Shown here piece by piece: positions 33,950 through 43,537 of a stretch of DNA of 64,000 nt. The first letter of the stretch is position 1. The number at the start of each line of letters is the position of its first letter. The position numbers and the translations under genes were made by a program. The notes under the pieces were generated by a model that saw only the letters and a list, made by a program, of their open reading frames with translations, was not told the origin of the DNA and did no database searches. Source of the DNA: Paragorgia papillata (lineage: Eukaryota; Cnidaria; Anthozoa; Scleralcyonacea; Coralliidae); contig JAWNZC010000114.1 in NCBI GenBank assembly GCA_035771165.1, positions 1,719,501 to 1,783,500 on the forward strand, written 5' to 3'.

Positions 33950-36900
33950 CAACTGCATTAAAACCTGTCCAAATAACGCTAAAAATGAGTGCAAATATAC
34001 AGCGATATTTGGATAGTTAGTTATTTACACTGGTTATTTGGATTGTTATCCAATCAAATTTATCACACGGGAGACTACTTCATGTATGCTTATTATTCTG
34101 TTCTGGTGCAAGTCACGCTACTTCTCTGGCCTTTTTAAAGTTTTCTTTTTCCATAAAAATTTGTTGATCAGAGCAGTTGTATAATAAATCTCTTATTAGA
34201 TGTTTTGGTGTGTAGTATCGCTGTATAAGCGATACTACACACCAAAACATCTAATAATATATATATATATATATAGCATACATGTATATATACGTGGTCT
34301 GACGTGTCATATGCATGGCGGCTGTCAGGAGCGTCTTTGGGGGCTTTCCATTTACACGGTTAGACCGGTCAGTCCGGTTAAATGGAACACGATTCGTTTG
34401 AGACCTGGGATGGTCTGACTGGAAAATTTGGTCCTAATAGAAAACAAGTCCATTCTGGCCGGACTGATCGGTCTAACCTTGTCAATTGGAAAGCGCCCTT
34501 TGATACAGTAAAAAACCGCTAACAAGAACCTTCAACTTTTAGAACCTCAGGCTGAAATTAAGAATTTATATATATAAGAATATATAAGAATATATAAGAA
34601 TATATAAGAATATAAGAACCTACCCCAGGCTGATTTGGTAAAATGTTGGGTCTTGTTAGCGGGTTTTTACTGTCTCCTATGCCACATTGATGTGCGTCCT
34701 TCACAATTCAGCCACCGACTGCAAGTAAGGATGATTAGCACCCTTACTTTGCTTTCAGGCTATATTTTAATCCCGCATCTTGTCTATGAAACAGTTATCC
34801 CCCGTTAACTCTGGGGTGGCGTGACACCGTAAATCATCAATTCAAACACAGACTGAAGGGTTTCACCTACCTCATAGCAAAGATTTGTAAAATGGCCAAC
34901 GCTCGCTTGATAATTTCCAAACTAGCCTCTTTGATTCGCTACACGAAAGTGATTTAACATTCTTTAGATAAAGTACAATGACCGTTACAGTTACACATTA
35001 AAAACAATCTTATTACGCCGTGTTGCAACACAATAGACCAACCAACGCTTGTTAAAATATTATTAGCTAAAATCTAGAAAAACAAACGCCACATGCAAAT
35101 CAGGCTGTTTATATGGTCTGATTTACATTTAAGATTTTATTAATAAATGCTAGTTCTTTAATTACTTATTCTGAGACAAAAGAAGTTTGATCAATGTCAA
35201 CAAATATTAATTATCCAGACGAAATAACCAACGAACACCGCCGTTCCCCTTGGTGACACAAGTGGTAATGAAATATAACACGAATACAGTGATTATACTA
35301 AAATCGAAGCCAAAACTCGTATCTTAAATCGTACAATTGTAAATGTACATATACACATTGCAACATATGACTTCGTTTTAGACTAAAGATAACTTTCAAT
35401 TTTGGAGTTTGTAAATTTTAGTATCGTTCTTGCTGTACAAGCTGTCGTTAGTTAGTATATAGTAACTTAGGTTAGATATACTGCCTAAACAGAGAACGTT
35501 TCGAGCGAAAGATATACTGCCGAAACAGAGGAATCTAACGTTTCGAGCGAAGGCCCTTCGTCAGAGAAAAATCTAACGTTTCTCTCTGACGAAGGGCCTT
35601 CGCTCGTAGGAATCTAACGTTTCTCTCTGACGAAGGGCCTTCGCTCGAAACGTTAGATTCCTACGTTCTCTGTTTCGGCAGTATATCTAACCTAAGTTAC
35701 TATATTTCGATTGTTGTTTCTACACTGCCGACGCAGCACGCTACTTTTAATTCACTGTTAGTTAGTATAGTATTTTCAGCTTGGAGTTTGTAAATTTTAG
35801 TATCGTTCTTGCTGAGCAAGCTGTCGTAAGTTTTTTTTTTGAGCTCGGAGTTTTCCGAGTTATTAACAACTTGACAACCTGTACATACAGCAAGGCTAAT
35901 AGCGCACAACTTTTGTCACCGTCACACACCTGATTGCTCTCCCCCGGTGTCTCCTCTGGTCCCACTTCTTCCCCAGGACCACCATGCTTTGGTAAAATAC
36001 AACAAGCAACATCCTGGCCTGAATCACTATCATCGATTATTCCGAAATTATCCACCGTGTAGTTCACTCCCAGGCCCTCTTTCCAGTGCTCTTCCTCTCG
36101 ATCAACGGTTGATCTTGGTTGTGTTTTTCGCGCATTGAGCAACGGCGATTTCTATATAGTAACACATGACAATACATACGAGAGTAGTAAGTGACGACAT
36201 ATACAATAGTAGTAAGTGACGACATATACAATAGTGGTAAGTGACGACATATACAATAGTAGTAAGTGACGACATATACAATAGTGGTAAGTGACGACAT
36301 ATACAATAGTAGTAAGGGGACGACATATACGACAATAACCTGTAATGCAGAATGTAAGTTTCCTTTTTTTTTCTTGTTTTTCGCCGTTGGTGGTCGAGAT
36401 GTTTGTTCGTGTTCATGTTCACAACTGCAGCTTGAACATTTACGGCATTTTTTTGGGCTCAGACCAGTTTCACCTGAAAAATAACAATCAACAAGATGAA
36501 TTAACCGTATTCACAAAGTGTACACGAAGAAAAAACAAACGGACAGAAGTTTTAATACCTTGTAACAGTTTGATAAACTTTTCAAGATCGATTATTTGTT
36601 TGGTAATTTGTTTGATTACTTGTTCCTTTGAAAAATTGAACAAAAAGGAAAGTTAAACGTATTCAAAAAATTGTCCATCAAGTGTAATTTTTTGTGTATT
36701 CATGTTCTCACCTTCGGAATCTGATCATTTAATAATTCATCCTAAAATATAGAACAAAGAAAGAAATCAAGAAAACTTGCTTGATGTTGAAAAAAATTTA
36801 TCCAAAATTTTCTATTGATCCCTACCCTGGTCTCAGAGATTCTACGCCGCCCACTCCCCCCCCCCCCCCCCCCCCCCGAATGCTGAAAGCGGCGAGAAAA

Positions 36901-39900
36901 CCTCTGGTAGAAGACGCCACCAATCTCACTTTCATGTTGTAGTAATCTAAAACCCCCCTAACAGATTTCTTAGCCAATCAGAAAATGGGGTCAAGATCTG
37001 ACCCTAGCGACGTCATTGGCTCGGAGCGATCAAAGAAACGGCCAGTTCGACCAGAGGTTCAATCACCGCTTTCAGCATTCGGGGGGGGGTGGGGGTGGAG
37101 TGGGTGGCGTAGAACCTCTGGGACCAAGGGTAACTGATCCCCTGAGTTATCAACCTGTGTTAATTAATATTAAAGTGAATACCTTCTCTTCGGCAGACGT
37201 CCTCGCTTTTTTGTCTTGTAAACTACAATTTGAGAGAAATGAGACAAAATTTAGTAGTACTATAATCAGTTAATCTCTAACGAGAAACTGAATTAGCAAA
37301 AAAGAACTTTCTTCAAATGACGCAAAGTTAATTATTAAGTTCCTAGAAGTTACCTTAGCTGGGCTAGTAGTAACTTTTGTTTTTCTATTAATTTTTCAGT
37401 ACTATCTGCACTGTGACTTGCACCCTAAAACAAAAAGAGTCAACGATCACAAATTGTTTGAAGCTAGGAAAATACAGGTTATATATAACTTGTCAACTTA
37501 ACAGTTGGTATGTGAACATTTGTAGCACTTTCGCGGATCCAGTCACACACCTTGATCTCGCGTGACATCCACGCATCTCGCGTGAGAGTTGTGCACCCCG
37601 CCCCGCGTGACACTCGCGCATCCCGTGTGGTAGTCGCGTATCCCGCGTGAGATCCACGCATCTCGTGTGAGACTCGCGCATCCCGCGTGAAACTCGCGCG
37701 TTTCAGGTCAGTTGTATTTTTTTTCCACACCACCTTGTTGCAGACATTTTTTCTTTTGTTTTATTTTTTCCCAAAATGTTATATTTTCTACATGCCTTAA
37801 CAACCGCTTCTTCCATTTGTTGCAGTTGTTCTTTTAACTGCGTGATTAGTTTTTCTTGCTTCTTTTTCTGTTCATTTAATTTCTTTTCATATCCCCTGAA
37901 TGACTATAGAATAAAACAGATTTTCTAACAAAATTTAACAAAATTAAATAGCATGCATGCATGCGTGAAGTGATGGGTGTAACTTACAGTAATTAAAAGC
38001 CATTCATTTGGATCTACAGATTACAGTGCAACAATAGTCACGTAAACTTCAATAAATATATTTATTATTACAGTATGTCATTGTTAGGTTCAATATAGGC
38101 TTTGAATAAATTACTATAAAGTCATTAAGTGAATTGAAGGTGAGAAGCCAACATGTTAAGCATACCATTTTCCCTTTGCGTTTCACACTTGGTTTAGCTC
38201 CATCCACATCTGGTATTCCTTCAAAAGCAAACTTCTCCAAGCTTTGAAGTAAGCCCTGTAATAAAATGAAATTATTAGACTATCACAATAACTCCTTTAT
38301 GGCTACAAGTTTAACCCACTAGAGGTTTTCACTTGATAAGTAAATTAAATTGTCTGGTGTTCAACAGAATAGAATTAAACTAAAGGGCTGGTTTTGGCCA
38401 GACTAGGAGGCAAAGGGTTAAGACCTCTGCATCATTGCACCATTTAAACTACAGATTCACATTAGCTATATACCTCTTGGTCTGATTTTGGAGCTGCAAC
38501 AACTTGCTTTAACCTGAACTGAACCTTTAAATCAACAAATGGGCAAAAAAACTAATTAGACAGGGCGAGTTTAAGTGTTTTGGCAGAAGAACTACTGATT
38601 TGCATAGTACTTAGTCTTAGTTGAGTAAACAGGATCACAATACAAAAGCGTCTGTCTCATATTACTTCTGTCATGTCACAATTCTTTGCATATACATGGT
38701 GCTACATTATAATTTTAATAATGTATAAATTTTACAAACACCATATATTTATTGCAAAATTAAAATAATAGCTAGTATCTATTCACAATGCAATGAACTA
38801 GAATAAGAAGCTGGCACAGACCAGTACTATAAAACTTTTTATGTGCAAATAAATCCAAATTAGCCAACTTAAGCTAATCAGATCCCAATATAAACTGTAT
38901 GGCCTTACCTGTGCAAAATGAGTTGTCAAAGCAGAAAGTGAAGAATTCAATTTTTCATGTTCTTCTTCAAGTTGTTTAAGTTGGGAATCAGATCTATATA
39001 ATGAGATTTCTATACTTTAGGACTCACAATTTATAAAAACACTCAATGAGTCAATGTCCTTGTGATTGCATTATTTATAATTTCAAAAAATTTTGGTTTC
39101 AATTTTTCAATTGGCAAATACAATATATTTGCTATAAATTATATTTCTATTTATTAGATAAATAGATAAGTGCAATCATTTGGTGTTAACCAGAGTAAAA
39201 TAGATTATAACAATCCATCAAGGCAAAAATAGGTTTATTTAGAAAAAGCATCCTGGCTAATCTTTTATAAAATAACAAACTATATGGAAACTCCAATTGT
39301 AGCTGGCATTTTTAATTTTTTTAAATGTACAAATATTTTGTACAGTTGCTGTATATAGTGAATTATTGAAATATATATATATATTATTTATATAACATAT
39401 TTTAATTACAATTAATTGCACTTGCCCCAAGAATGGAATGCTCATTGAGGGGGCTCATGCCAAAGAAACATAATTTATATATATATATATATTAAAAAAT
39501 ATTTTGTGAAACATGATCTACCAATTAAAACCCTCATAAGCTAGAATACATACTACTCAAATCAGCAGAGCGAGACATAGACGATGTTTTCATCGCTTCC
39601 GAAGCGACAGGTAACTTGTTAACTGCAGATCAATTTCAAAGCAATCACGAGGTGTATTCTTATGTACCACGTGATAGCTTGTTTACGAGTTAACAATGGG
39701 ATTCAATGGGATGTTTATCACGTGGTACATGAGAATACACCTCGTGATTGCTTTAATATTGATCCGCGGTTAATAAAAGTGACACTTCAGAAGCGATAAA
39801 AAATCATCCATGTCTCGCTCTACTGATTTGAGTAGTATTTACCTTTTAATGTCCTATGACTTAATTAATAAAATAGAGCTAAGACTGATGTTGTGGCAGA

Positions 39901-41901
39901 GAAGGAAGCAGGGAAAAGCTACTGTCCCTCATACACAATATCCCAGGTGGGGTAGGCCCATCTGGGGGGCCAGAGAAGTGGATACCTAGCTGAGAAGGGG
40001 CTCGTGGCAGCTATTCGGACATGCATGGCCTCCAACCGATCTGGTCAGTGAGGCGTTGAGGTGCATGCCAAGAAATGGCTAATCCGGTTTCTTGCCCGTT
40101 GGTACTATCGAGCAAAGGTAGTGTACCGAGCTATTTGACCGTACATTGCAGGCTAGACCGTACCAGGCCTTGTGAGCCTCCACAGAGAATGTGGATCGCA
40201 GATCTAGCACAAGATGGGGGTGCCGACTGCTGGGTTGGAGCTCGTGTACCCCAGTTACTCTGTAAGGGAGGGAGAATTGACTGCGATTTGATTTGCAAAG
40301 AAGCATTCTTTGTGAATTGAGTCATGTTTTGATTTAGTGGGGAGGGGCGGTGTCCGGGGGACAGTGAGTCCCTGCTTCGAAATTTTTATTTTATCATTTT
40401 TGTTACATTCCTTTATATCAATATTACATTATTTTTTTTGTTTATTTTAGTGTACAGTAATTCTAAATATATTACTTTAAAGGAATACGATTTTGTGACA
40501 ACTTGTTGCTTCAGTAGGGGAGTGGGAATTTCTACTGACTCTAGCAAAGGTTGATTGTAATTGAACTACTAAGGTGGGGTTAAAGCTTTTTATAGTTGCA
40601 AAAATGGCCGTTGTACTTTGAAATTGAAATACTACATGGACTTTGCTTAAGACACATGGTTGATCATGCAGTTGATTTTACCGAAAATGGAAGTAACCTT
40701 CACTGGTCTTGGCATTTCTTTGTAGATAAGTGTGAGAGATAGATAGACTGCTGGAATTTGTGTTATTCAGCTTGGCTTATGTCTTATTTTGACGCACGTT
40801 TCTTAATCCTTGATCGGTTATGCCAAACATAGTTTACATTTGGACATATTAACCTTAATTTATTCAAGCATAAATTATTATTTAAATCAACAACTTCCTT
40901 CTCTACACCAATTACTTTGCACTGACATTAATTTCACTAACATATTTCAAGCATTTTTGAATAACAAAGGGACTTAAATTGCAGCGGCAAACATACGTCT
41001 CCAAAACGCATTTAAACTGATTACAAAAGCTATGCAAGCGTCAACATCAAAACCCACATATTGAATATTTAATTACAGATCAGACAATGTGTAGACCGTA
41101 TCTGCTATGAAATACACCGCAAGATCAAATCTTAGTACGTAAATCGTAGGAGTTTACCCCGTCAAGCAAACTTTATTCTAAGAAACTTTATATTTATAAA
41201 ATAAGAACATTTTGTTATTATTTTGTTACAATTAGCACTCTGGCACTCAACTGGCTTCATTGTTGATATGCTAATATTCTCCCATGGGCAACCGTAAATG
41301 AATGAAAAATATTCGTCTTTATCTGCCTAACAAGAGCTAGATGACACCCACACGAGATAACCAACGAAGCGTAGGCAGATTTCCCCCCAATTTAATATTA
41401 AGCATCGAAGCAGATGTATAGCAGTTAAAACCATTCGTTTGATAGTCTGCGCCGGCTTTCAAAACTCAAACTTATTACTAGAAAGCACATGAATTCGTAC
41501 ATTATATATAAAATTGCCGGGTTGTATCTCCCCCCACTGTTAACTGTATATCCCTTTCCCCCTACGAGCTCACTGATCAGTTTAAAGACCAAGACTATAA
41601 ACTCATTCAATATATATAAATATATTTTATGTTTTATAGCAACGACCAAAGCTGTACTTCACACAAGATTTTTTATACCAAATCATAAATAACGTCTTTC
41701 GTTTTCAAGTCCGAGCTTTGGTCGCCTATAAAGTATTTGTTTTAAATGAGTATCGTATTACCTAGAACTAGAAGGTTCAGTTTCCTGTAAAATTTCATTT
41801 GATGGAGCTCCGAGAGGCGGCCAACGTTCCTCCATCGGTCGTTTTCCGACATTCGTATTTTCTTCGCTCTCCATATCGGCTATGATGTCTAGATACGACA
41901 T
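29879..41901 (-). CDS. RUNDC1: RUN domain-containing protein 1 (RUNDC1), complete, 21 coding exons, about 659 aa
   Basis: Exons in transcript order join in frame to 1980 nt (659 aa against about 613 in human); coordinates are in the two segment entries. The start is ATG 41901-41899 and the stop TGA 29881-29879. The N-terminal half is coiled coil with the family block NSSLSALTTHFAQ-FRLKQVV. The C-terminal RUN domain ends with WSCVVATGFEDVMDTLERL and LPEDLAIRHL, which I recognise as RUNDC1. RUN domains usually bind small GTPases or cytoskeletal motors; RUNDC1 itself is poorly understood. Additions include a Cys/His-rich patch in exon 10. The exon 5 donor is uncertain (GC donor favoured). The gene is tail to tail with AOX and lies downstream of ADAR on the same strand. 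Confidence 0.88.
30700..31070. repeat. Tandem repeat of about 107 bp, 3.5 copies, in a RUNDC1 intron
   Basis: Units start gtagtcttgagaaagactgt and contain ggtggtagtgactgacgtta and ggtttgaacctaggagtatc. The same words occur in the foldback at about 17990-18136 in AOX, so this is a tandemly amplified piece of a dispersed element. Confidence 0.9.
31600..32127. mobile_element. Possible decayed hAT-like element in a RUNDC1 intron
   Basis: Left ctgggctgcaaat and right atttgcagctctg are imperfect inverted ends with similar 8-bp flanks (gcagtacc and acagtgta). The interior repeats ggacat and tccgac words. The boundaries are uncertain. Confidence 0.4.
33085..33320. repeat. Degenerate AAC/CAG triplet repeat in a RUNDC1 intron
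   Basis: Imperfect caacaacagcagcaac runs with scattered substitutions, resembling an older version of the tract at 19855. Confidence 0.75.
34196..34258. repeat. Perfect short hairpin, arms of about 29 bp
   Basis: tattagatgttttggtgtgt plus agtatcgct is mirrored by agcgatact plus acacaccaaaacatctaata with a 5-base loop. It is followed by an AT run. RUNDC1 intron between exons 12 and 13. Confidence 0.9.
34339..34498. mobile_element. 160-bp MITE, copy 2 (GGGGGCTTTCC ends)
   Basis: Same length and orientation as the copy at 1798-1957 with a handful of substitutions. Flanked by TTT on both sides. Confidence 0.85.
35455..35710. mobile_element. Foldback element in RUNDC1 intron 11
   Basis: Outer arms tatagtaacttaggttagat and atctaacctaagttactata, with inner repeats cgaaggcccttcgtcagag and its inverse. 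The tail gacgcagcacgctacttttaattc is shared with other dispersed copies (54830, 58065, 23770). Confidence 0.8.
36172..36325. repeat. 25-bp minisatellite in RUNDC1 intron 10
   Basis: Six to seven copies of a unit near gtaagtgacgacatatacaatagta. Confidence 0.92.
36835..37135. mobile_element. Foldback element with poly-C/poly-G arms
   Basis: Ends ggtctcagagattctacgcc and ggcgtagaacctctgggacc are inverted repeats; inside, a run of about 20 C followed by gaatgctgaaagcgg faces ccgctttcagcattc followed by a G run. RUNDC1 intron 7. Confidence 0.8.
37550..37710. repeat. CpG-rich repeat of about 24 bp in RUNDC1 intron 5
   Basis: Six to seven degenerate copies of cgcgtgagactcgcgcatcc-like units, a CpG-dense patch in an AT-rich intron. 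Confidence 0.82.
38315..38417. mobile_element. Short piggyBac-like MITE with TTAA flanks
   Basis: TTAA at 38311-38314 and 38418-38421 flanks an element with CCC...GGG ends (cccactagagg and gaggcaaaggg). Compare the copy at 59183-59289. Confidence 0.6.
39545..39840. mobile_element. Foldback element of about 295 bp in RUNDC1 intron 1
   Basis: Ends tactactcaaatcagcagag and ctactgatttgagtagta are inverted; inner arms gcaatcacgaggtgtattct and agaatacacctcgtgattgc, then taccacgtgata and its inverse. Confidence 0.87.
39880..40380. other. GC-rich island of unknown nature in RUNDC1 intron 1
   Basis: About 480 bp with clearly higher GC than the surrounding AT-rich intron and without simple repeats. 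The frames at 40075-40325 show no known domain. It could be an old insertion, a structured RNA or a regulatory block; I recognise none. Confidence 0.4.
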
Positions 41902-42724
41902 AACTGACGATCCTGTATTAGACAAGAGTCAAACCATTCTATAGCTTGAAAATAAGAACAGTTTGCGAGATAAAAGACCTTTATTTCACCGCTCTTCTTG
42001 GTTGATCAGCGAATATTTTGATTTTAATAACTTCCCTCAACCGTGCAACCGACTCACATCCGGGGGAAACCGTTTGTCTGGTCCCCAGGCCGCTCTTTGT
42101 TCAACATTGACCCGGCCATGTAGTAATTTTAGTATCACCCCCACTGATCTATATAGATCAGTGATCACCCCCTATATTAAAAGGCCATTGAATACAACGA
42201 AATATTAAAAAAAATATTTCAAATGATCAAATCCGCAATTTTAAAACTAAAATTTAAACGAAATGCGTTCTTTTTATCTTTATTAGTGAGTGCTGATGTA
42301 AATGTTGGACTTTGAAGTACTGTATACTTGAATTACATTGAAATACTGAATTTAGGCATTGGGAAATAAAGTCTGAGTCTGTTTGAACTGTGAACTGCTT
42401 GTCTGAAAAGAAAATCATTATTCATTATCATTACACTAATTACATGTACTGTAGGTGATCATGCATGAATCAATGACATTGGACTGATTGGAGGATAGCC
42501 TAATTGGAGGAGCATTCATCTGAAAACGTATACTCTTTGGCCTTTGCATATCAAGACTGTTTATTCATTTAAGTATTAAAATATATTGATGGTAATATTT
42601 TGATAGTACATAACGTAAGTTTTAAAAAGATGTTGGTTTATTTATTCTTCCAAAATGATATTATTCCGTTACAAAATAAGAGTATTACACATTATAAAAT
42701 AACATGTATACTACGCGAGCCCTG

Positions 42725-43028
42725 ATTGGTCAATTGCCGTGTTTGGATCAGAGTATCCAAACACGGAAAATTCCCGCCAAAACGATTTTTTGAAAATGTC
42801 GGACAGTACATCATATTCACTTGTGATTATTTTATAAAAGAAATACCAAATGTTTTTTTCCGTGTTTGGAGACTCTTATCCAAACACTTGGGAAATTGCT
42901 CGACTTTTGAAAAGCTAAAAACACTCGCCTACGGCTCGTGTTTTGTTACGCTTTTCTCCAGTCTCGCAATTTCCCGCGTGTTTGGATCAGAGTATCCAAA
43001 CACGGAAAACCATTTGGTATTTCTTTAA
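42725..43028. mobile_element. Foldback element with three CCGTGTTTGGA palindromes
   Basis: Arms aaagaaataccaaatg (42838) and catttggtatttcttt (43010) close a hairpin whose stem contains ccgtgtttgga palindromes; a third cgtgtttggatcagagtatc palindrome lies at about 42739. Confidence 0.8.
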
Positions 43029-43149
43029 TGACACTATTCTAAAATTGTTTTTCCTCCCTTAATCATGCTTGGCAATTCAAAGACGACATAAACCAGGAGA
43101 AACAACGTTATCTTTGACAGTTTGACAATGTCTGCAATCAAACAATTAT

Positions 43150-43435
43150 ATAGTTAAAATGTTCTCTTGTGTACGACTTTGCAATATTGATACGCACTTG
43201 CAATCAGTTTAGTTGGCGGATTCAATCAGCAACTTGCAAACGCTTTATCAAGATTCCTCAACGGGTTGCTTAAAATATTGGTTTTAAACATCGAACAACA
43301 CATAAATGTGATGTTATACTTGAAGGTAATGGCTCTGACTTTATGTAGAATTTCGCATTATCCAAAGTTAAATTACAATGTTGCATATAATCAATATTGC
43401 AAAGTTGTACGCAAGAGAACATCCGGTTTGACTAT
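43150..43435 (-). repeat. Inverted repeat just downstream of the ADAR stop codon
   Basis: Arm atgttctcttgtgtacgact + ttgcaatattgat at about 43159-43191 faces atcaatattgcaa + agttgtacgcaagagaacat at about 43390-43422. That is 33 bp with two mismatches and a loop of about 200 nt. It starts about 100 nt past the stop and so probably lies in the ADAR 3' UTR. Confidence 0.75.
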
Positions 43436-43537
43436 AACTAAAAGGTATCCTTGACTAACTACAAAATAACTTGATCTTGAAAGTCTATATACTATATACA
43501 CTATATACAGTTTCGGAATTGTATCTTCAAACATAGC

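Larger units (their letters stand above)
33727..41901 (-). other. RUNDC1: RUNDC1 exons 1-13: N-terminal coiled-coil half
   Basis: Exons 41901-41762, 38993-38909, 38518-38474, 38255-38166, 37903-37796, 37424-37354, 37222-37183, 36741-36712, 36625-36559, 36473-36340, 36151-35930, 34938-34871, 33804-33727 (about residues 1-392). Exon 1 starts MSYLDIIADMESEENTNVG. Heptad-rich segments are QLKQLEEEHEKLNSS (exon 2), GYEKKLNEQKKKQEKL (exon 5) and EQVIKQITKQIIDLEKFIKL (exon 9). Exon 10 carries CRKCSSCSCEHEHE at about 235-248. For exon 5, AAG|GCATGT (GC donor) joins exon 6 in phase; a GT donor at ACAAG|GTGGTG with a later acceptor inside exon 6 is the alternative. Confidence 0.82.
41902..43537. other. 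Intergenic region between RUNDC1 and ADAR (same strand)
   Basis: Holds the RUNDC1 promoter (right of 41901) and the ADAR 3' UTR (left of 43538). A foldback with ccgtgtttggatcagagtatccaaac palindromes covers about 42725-43028, and an inverted repeat lies at 43150-43435. Possible ADAR poly(A) signals on the minus strand are ATTAAA near 43024 and AATAAA near 42640. Confidence 0.6.

Noticed and set aside
40075..40325. Small protein genes in the GC-rich island
   Set aside because: Overlapping short frames on both strands without domains or splice context. GC-rich sequence favours chance frames.
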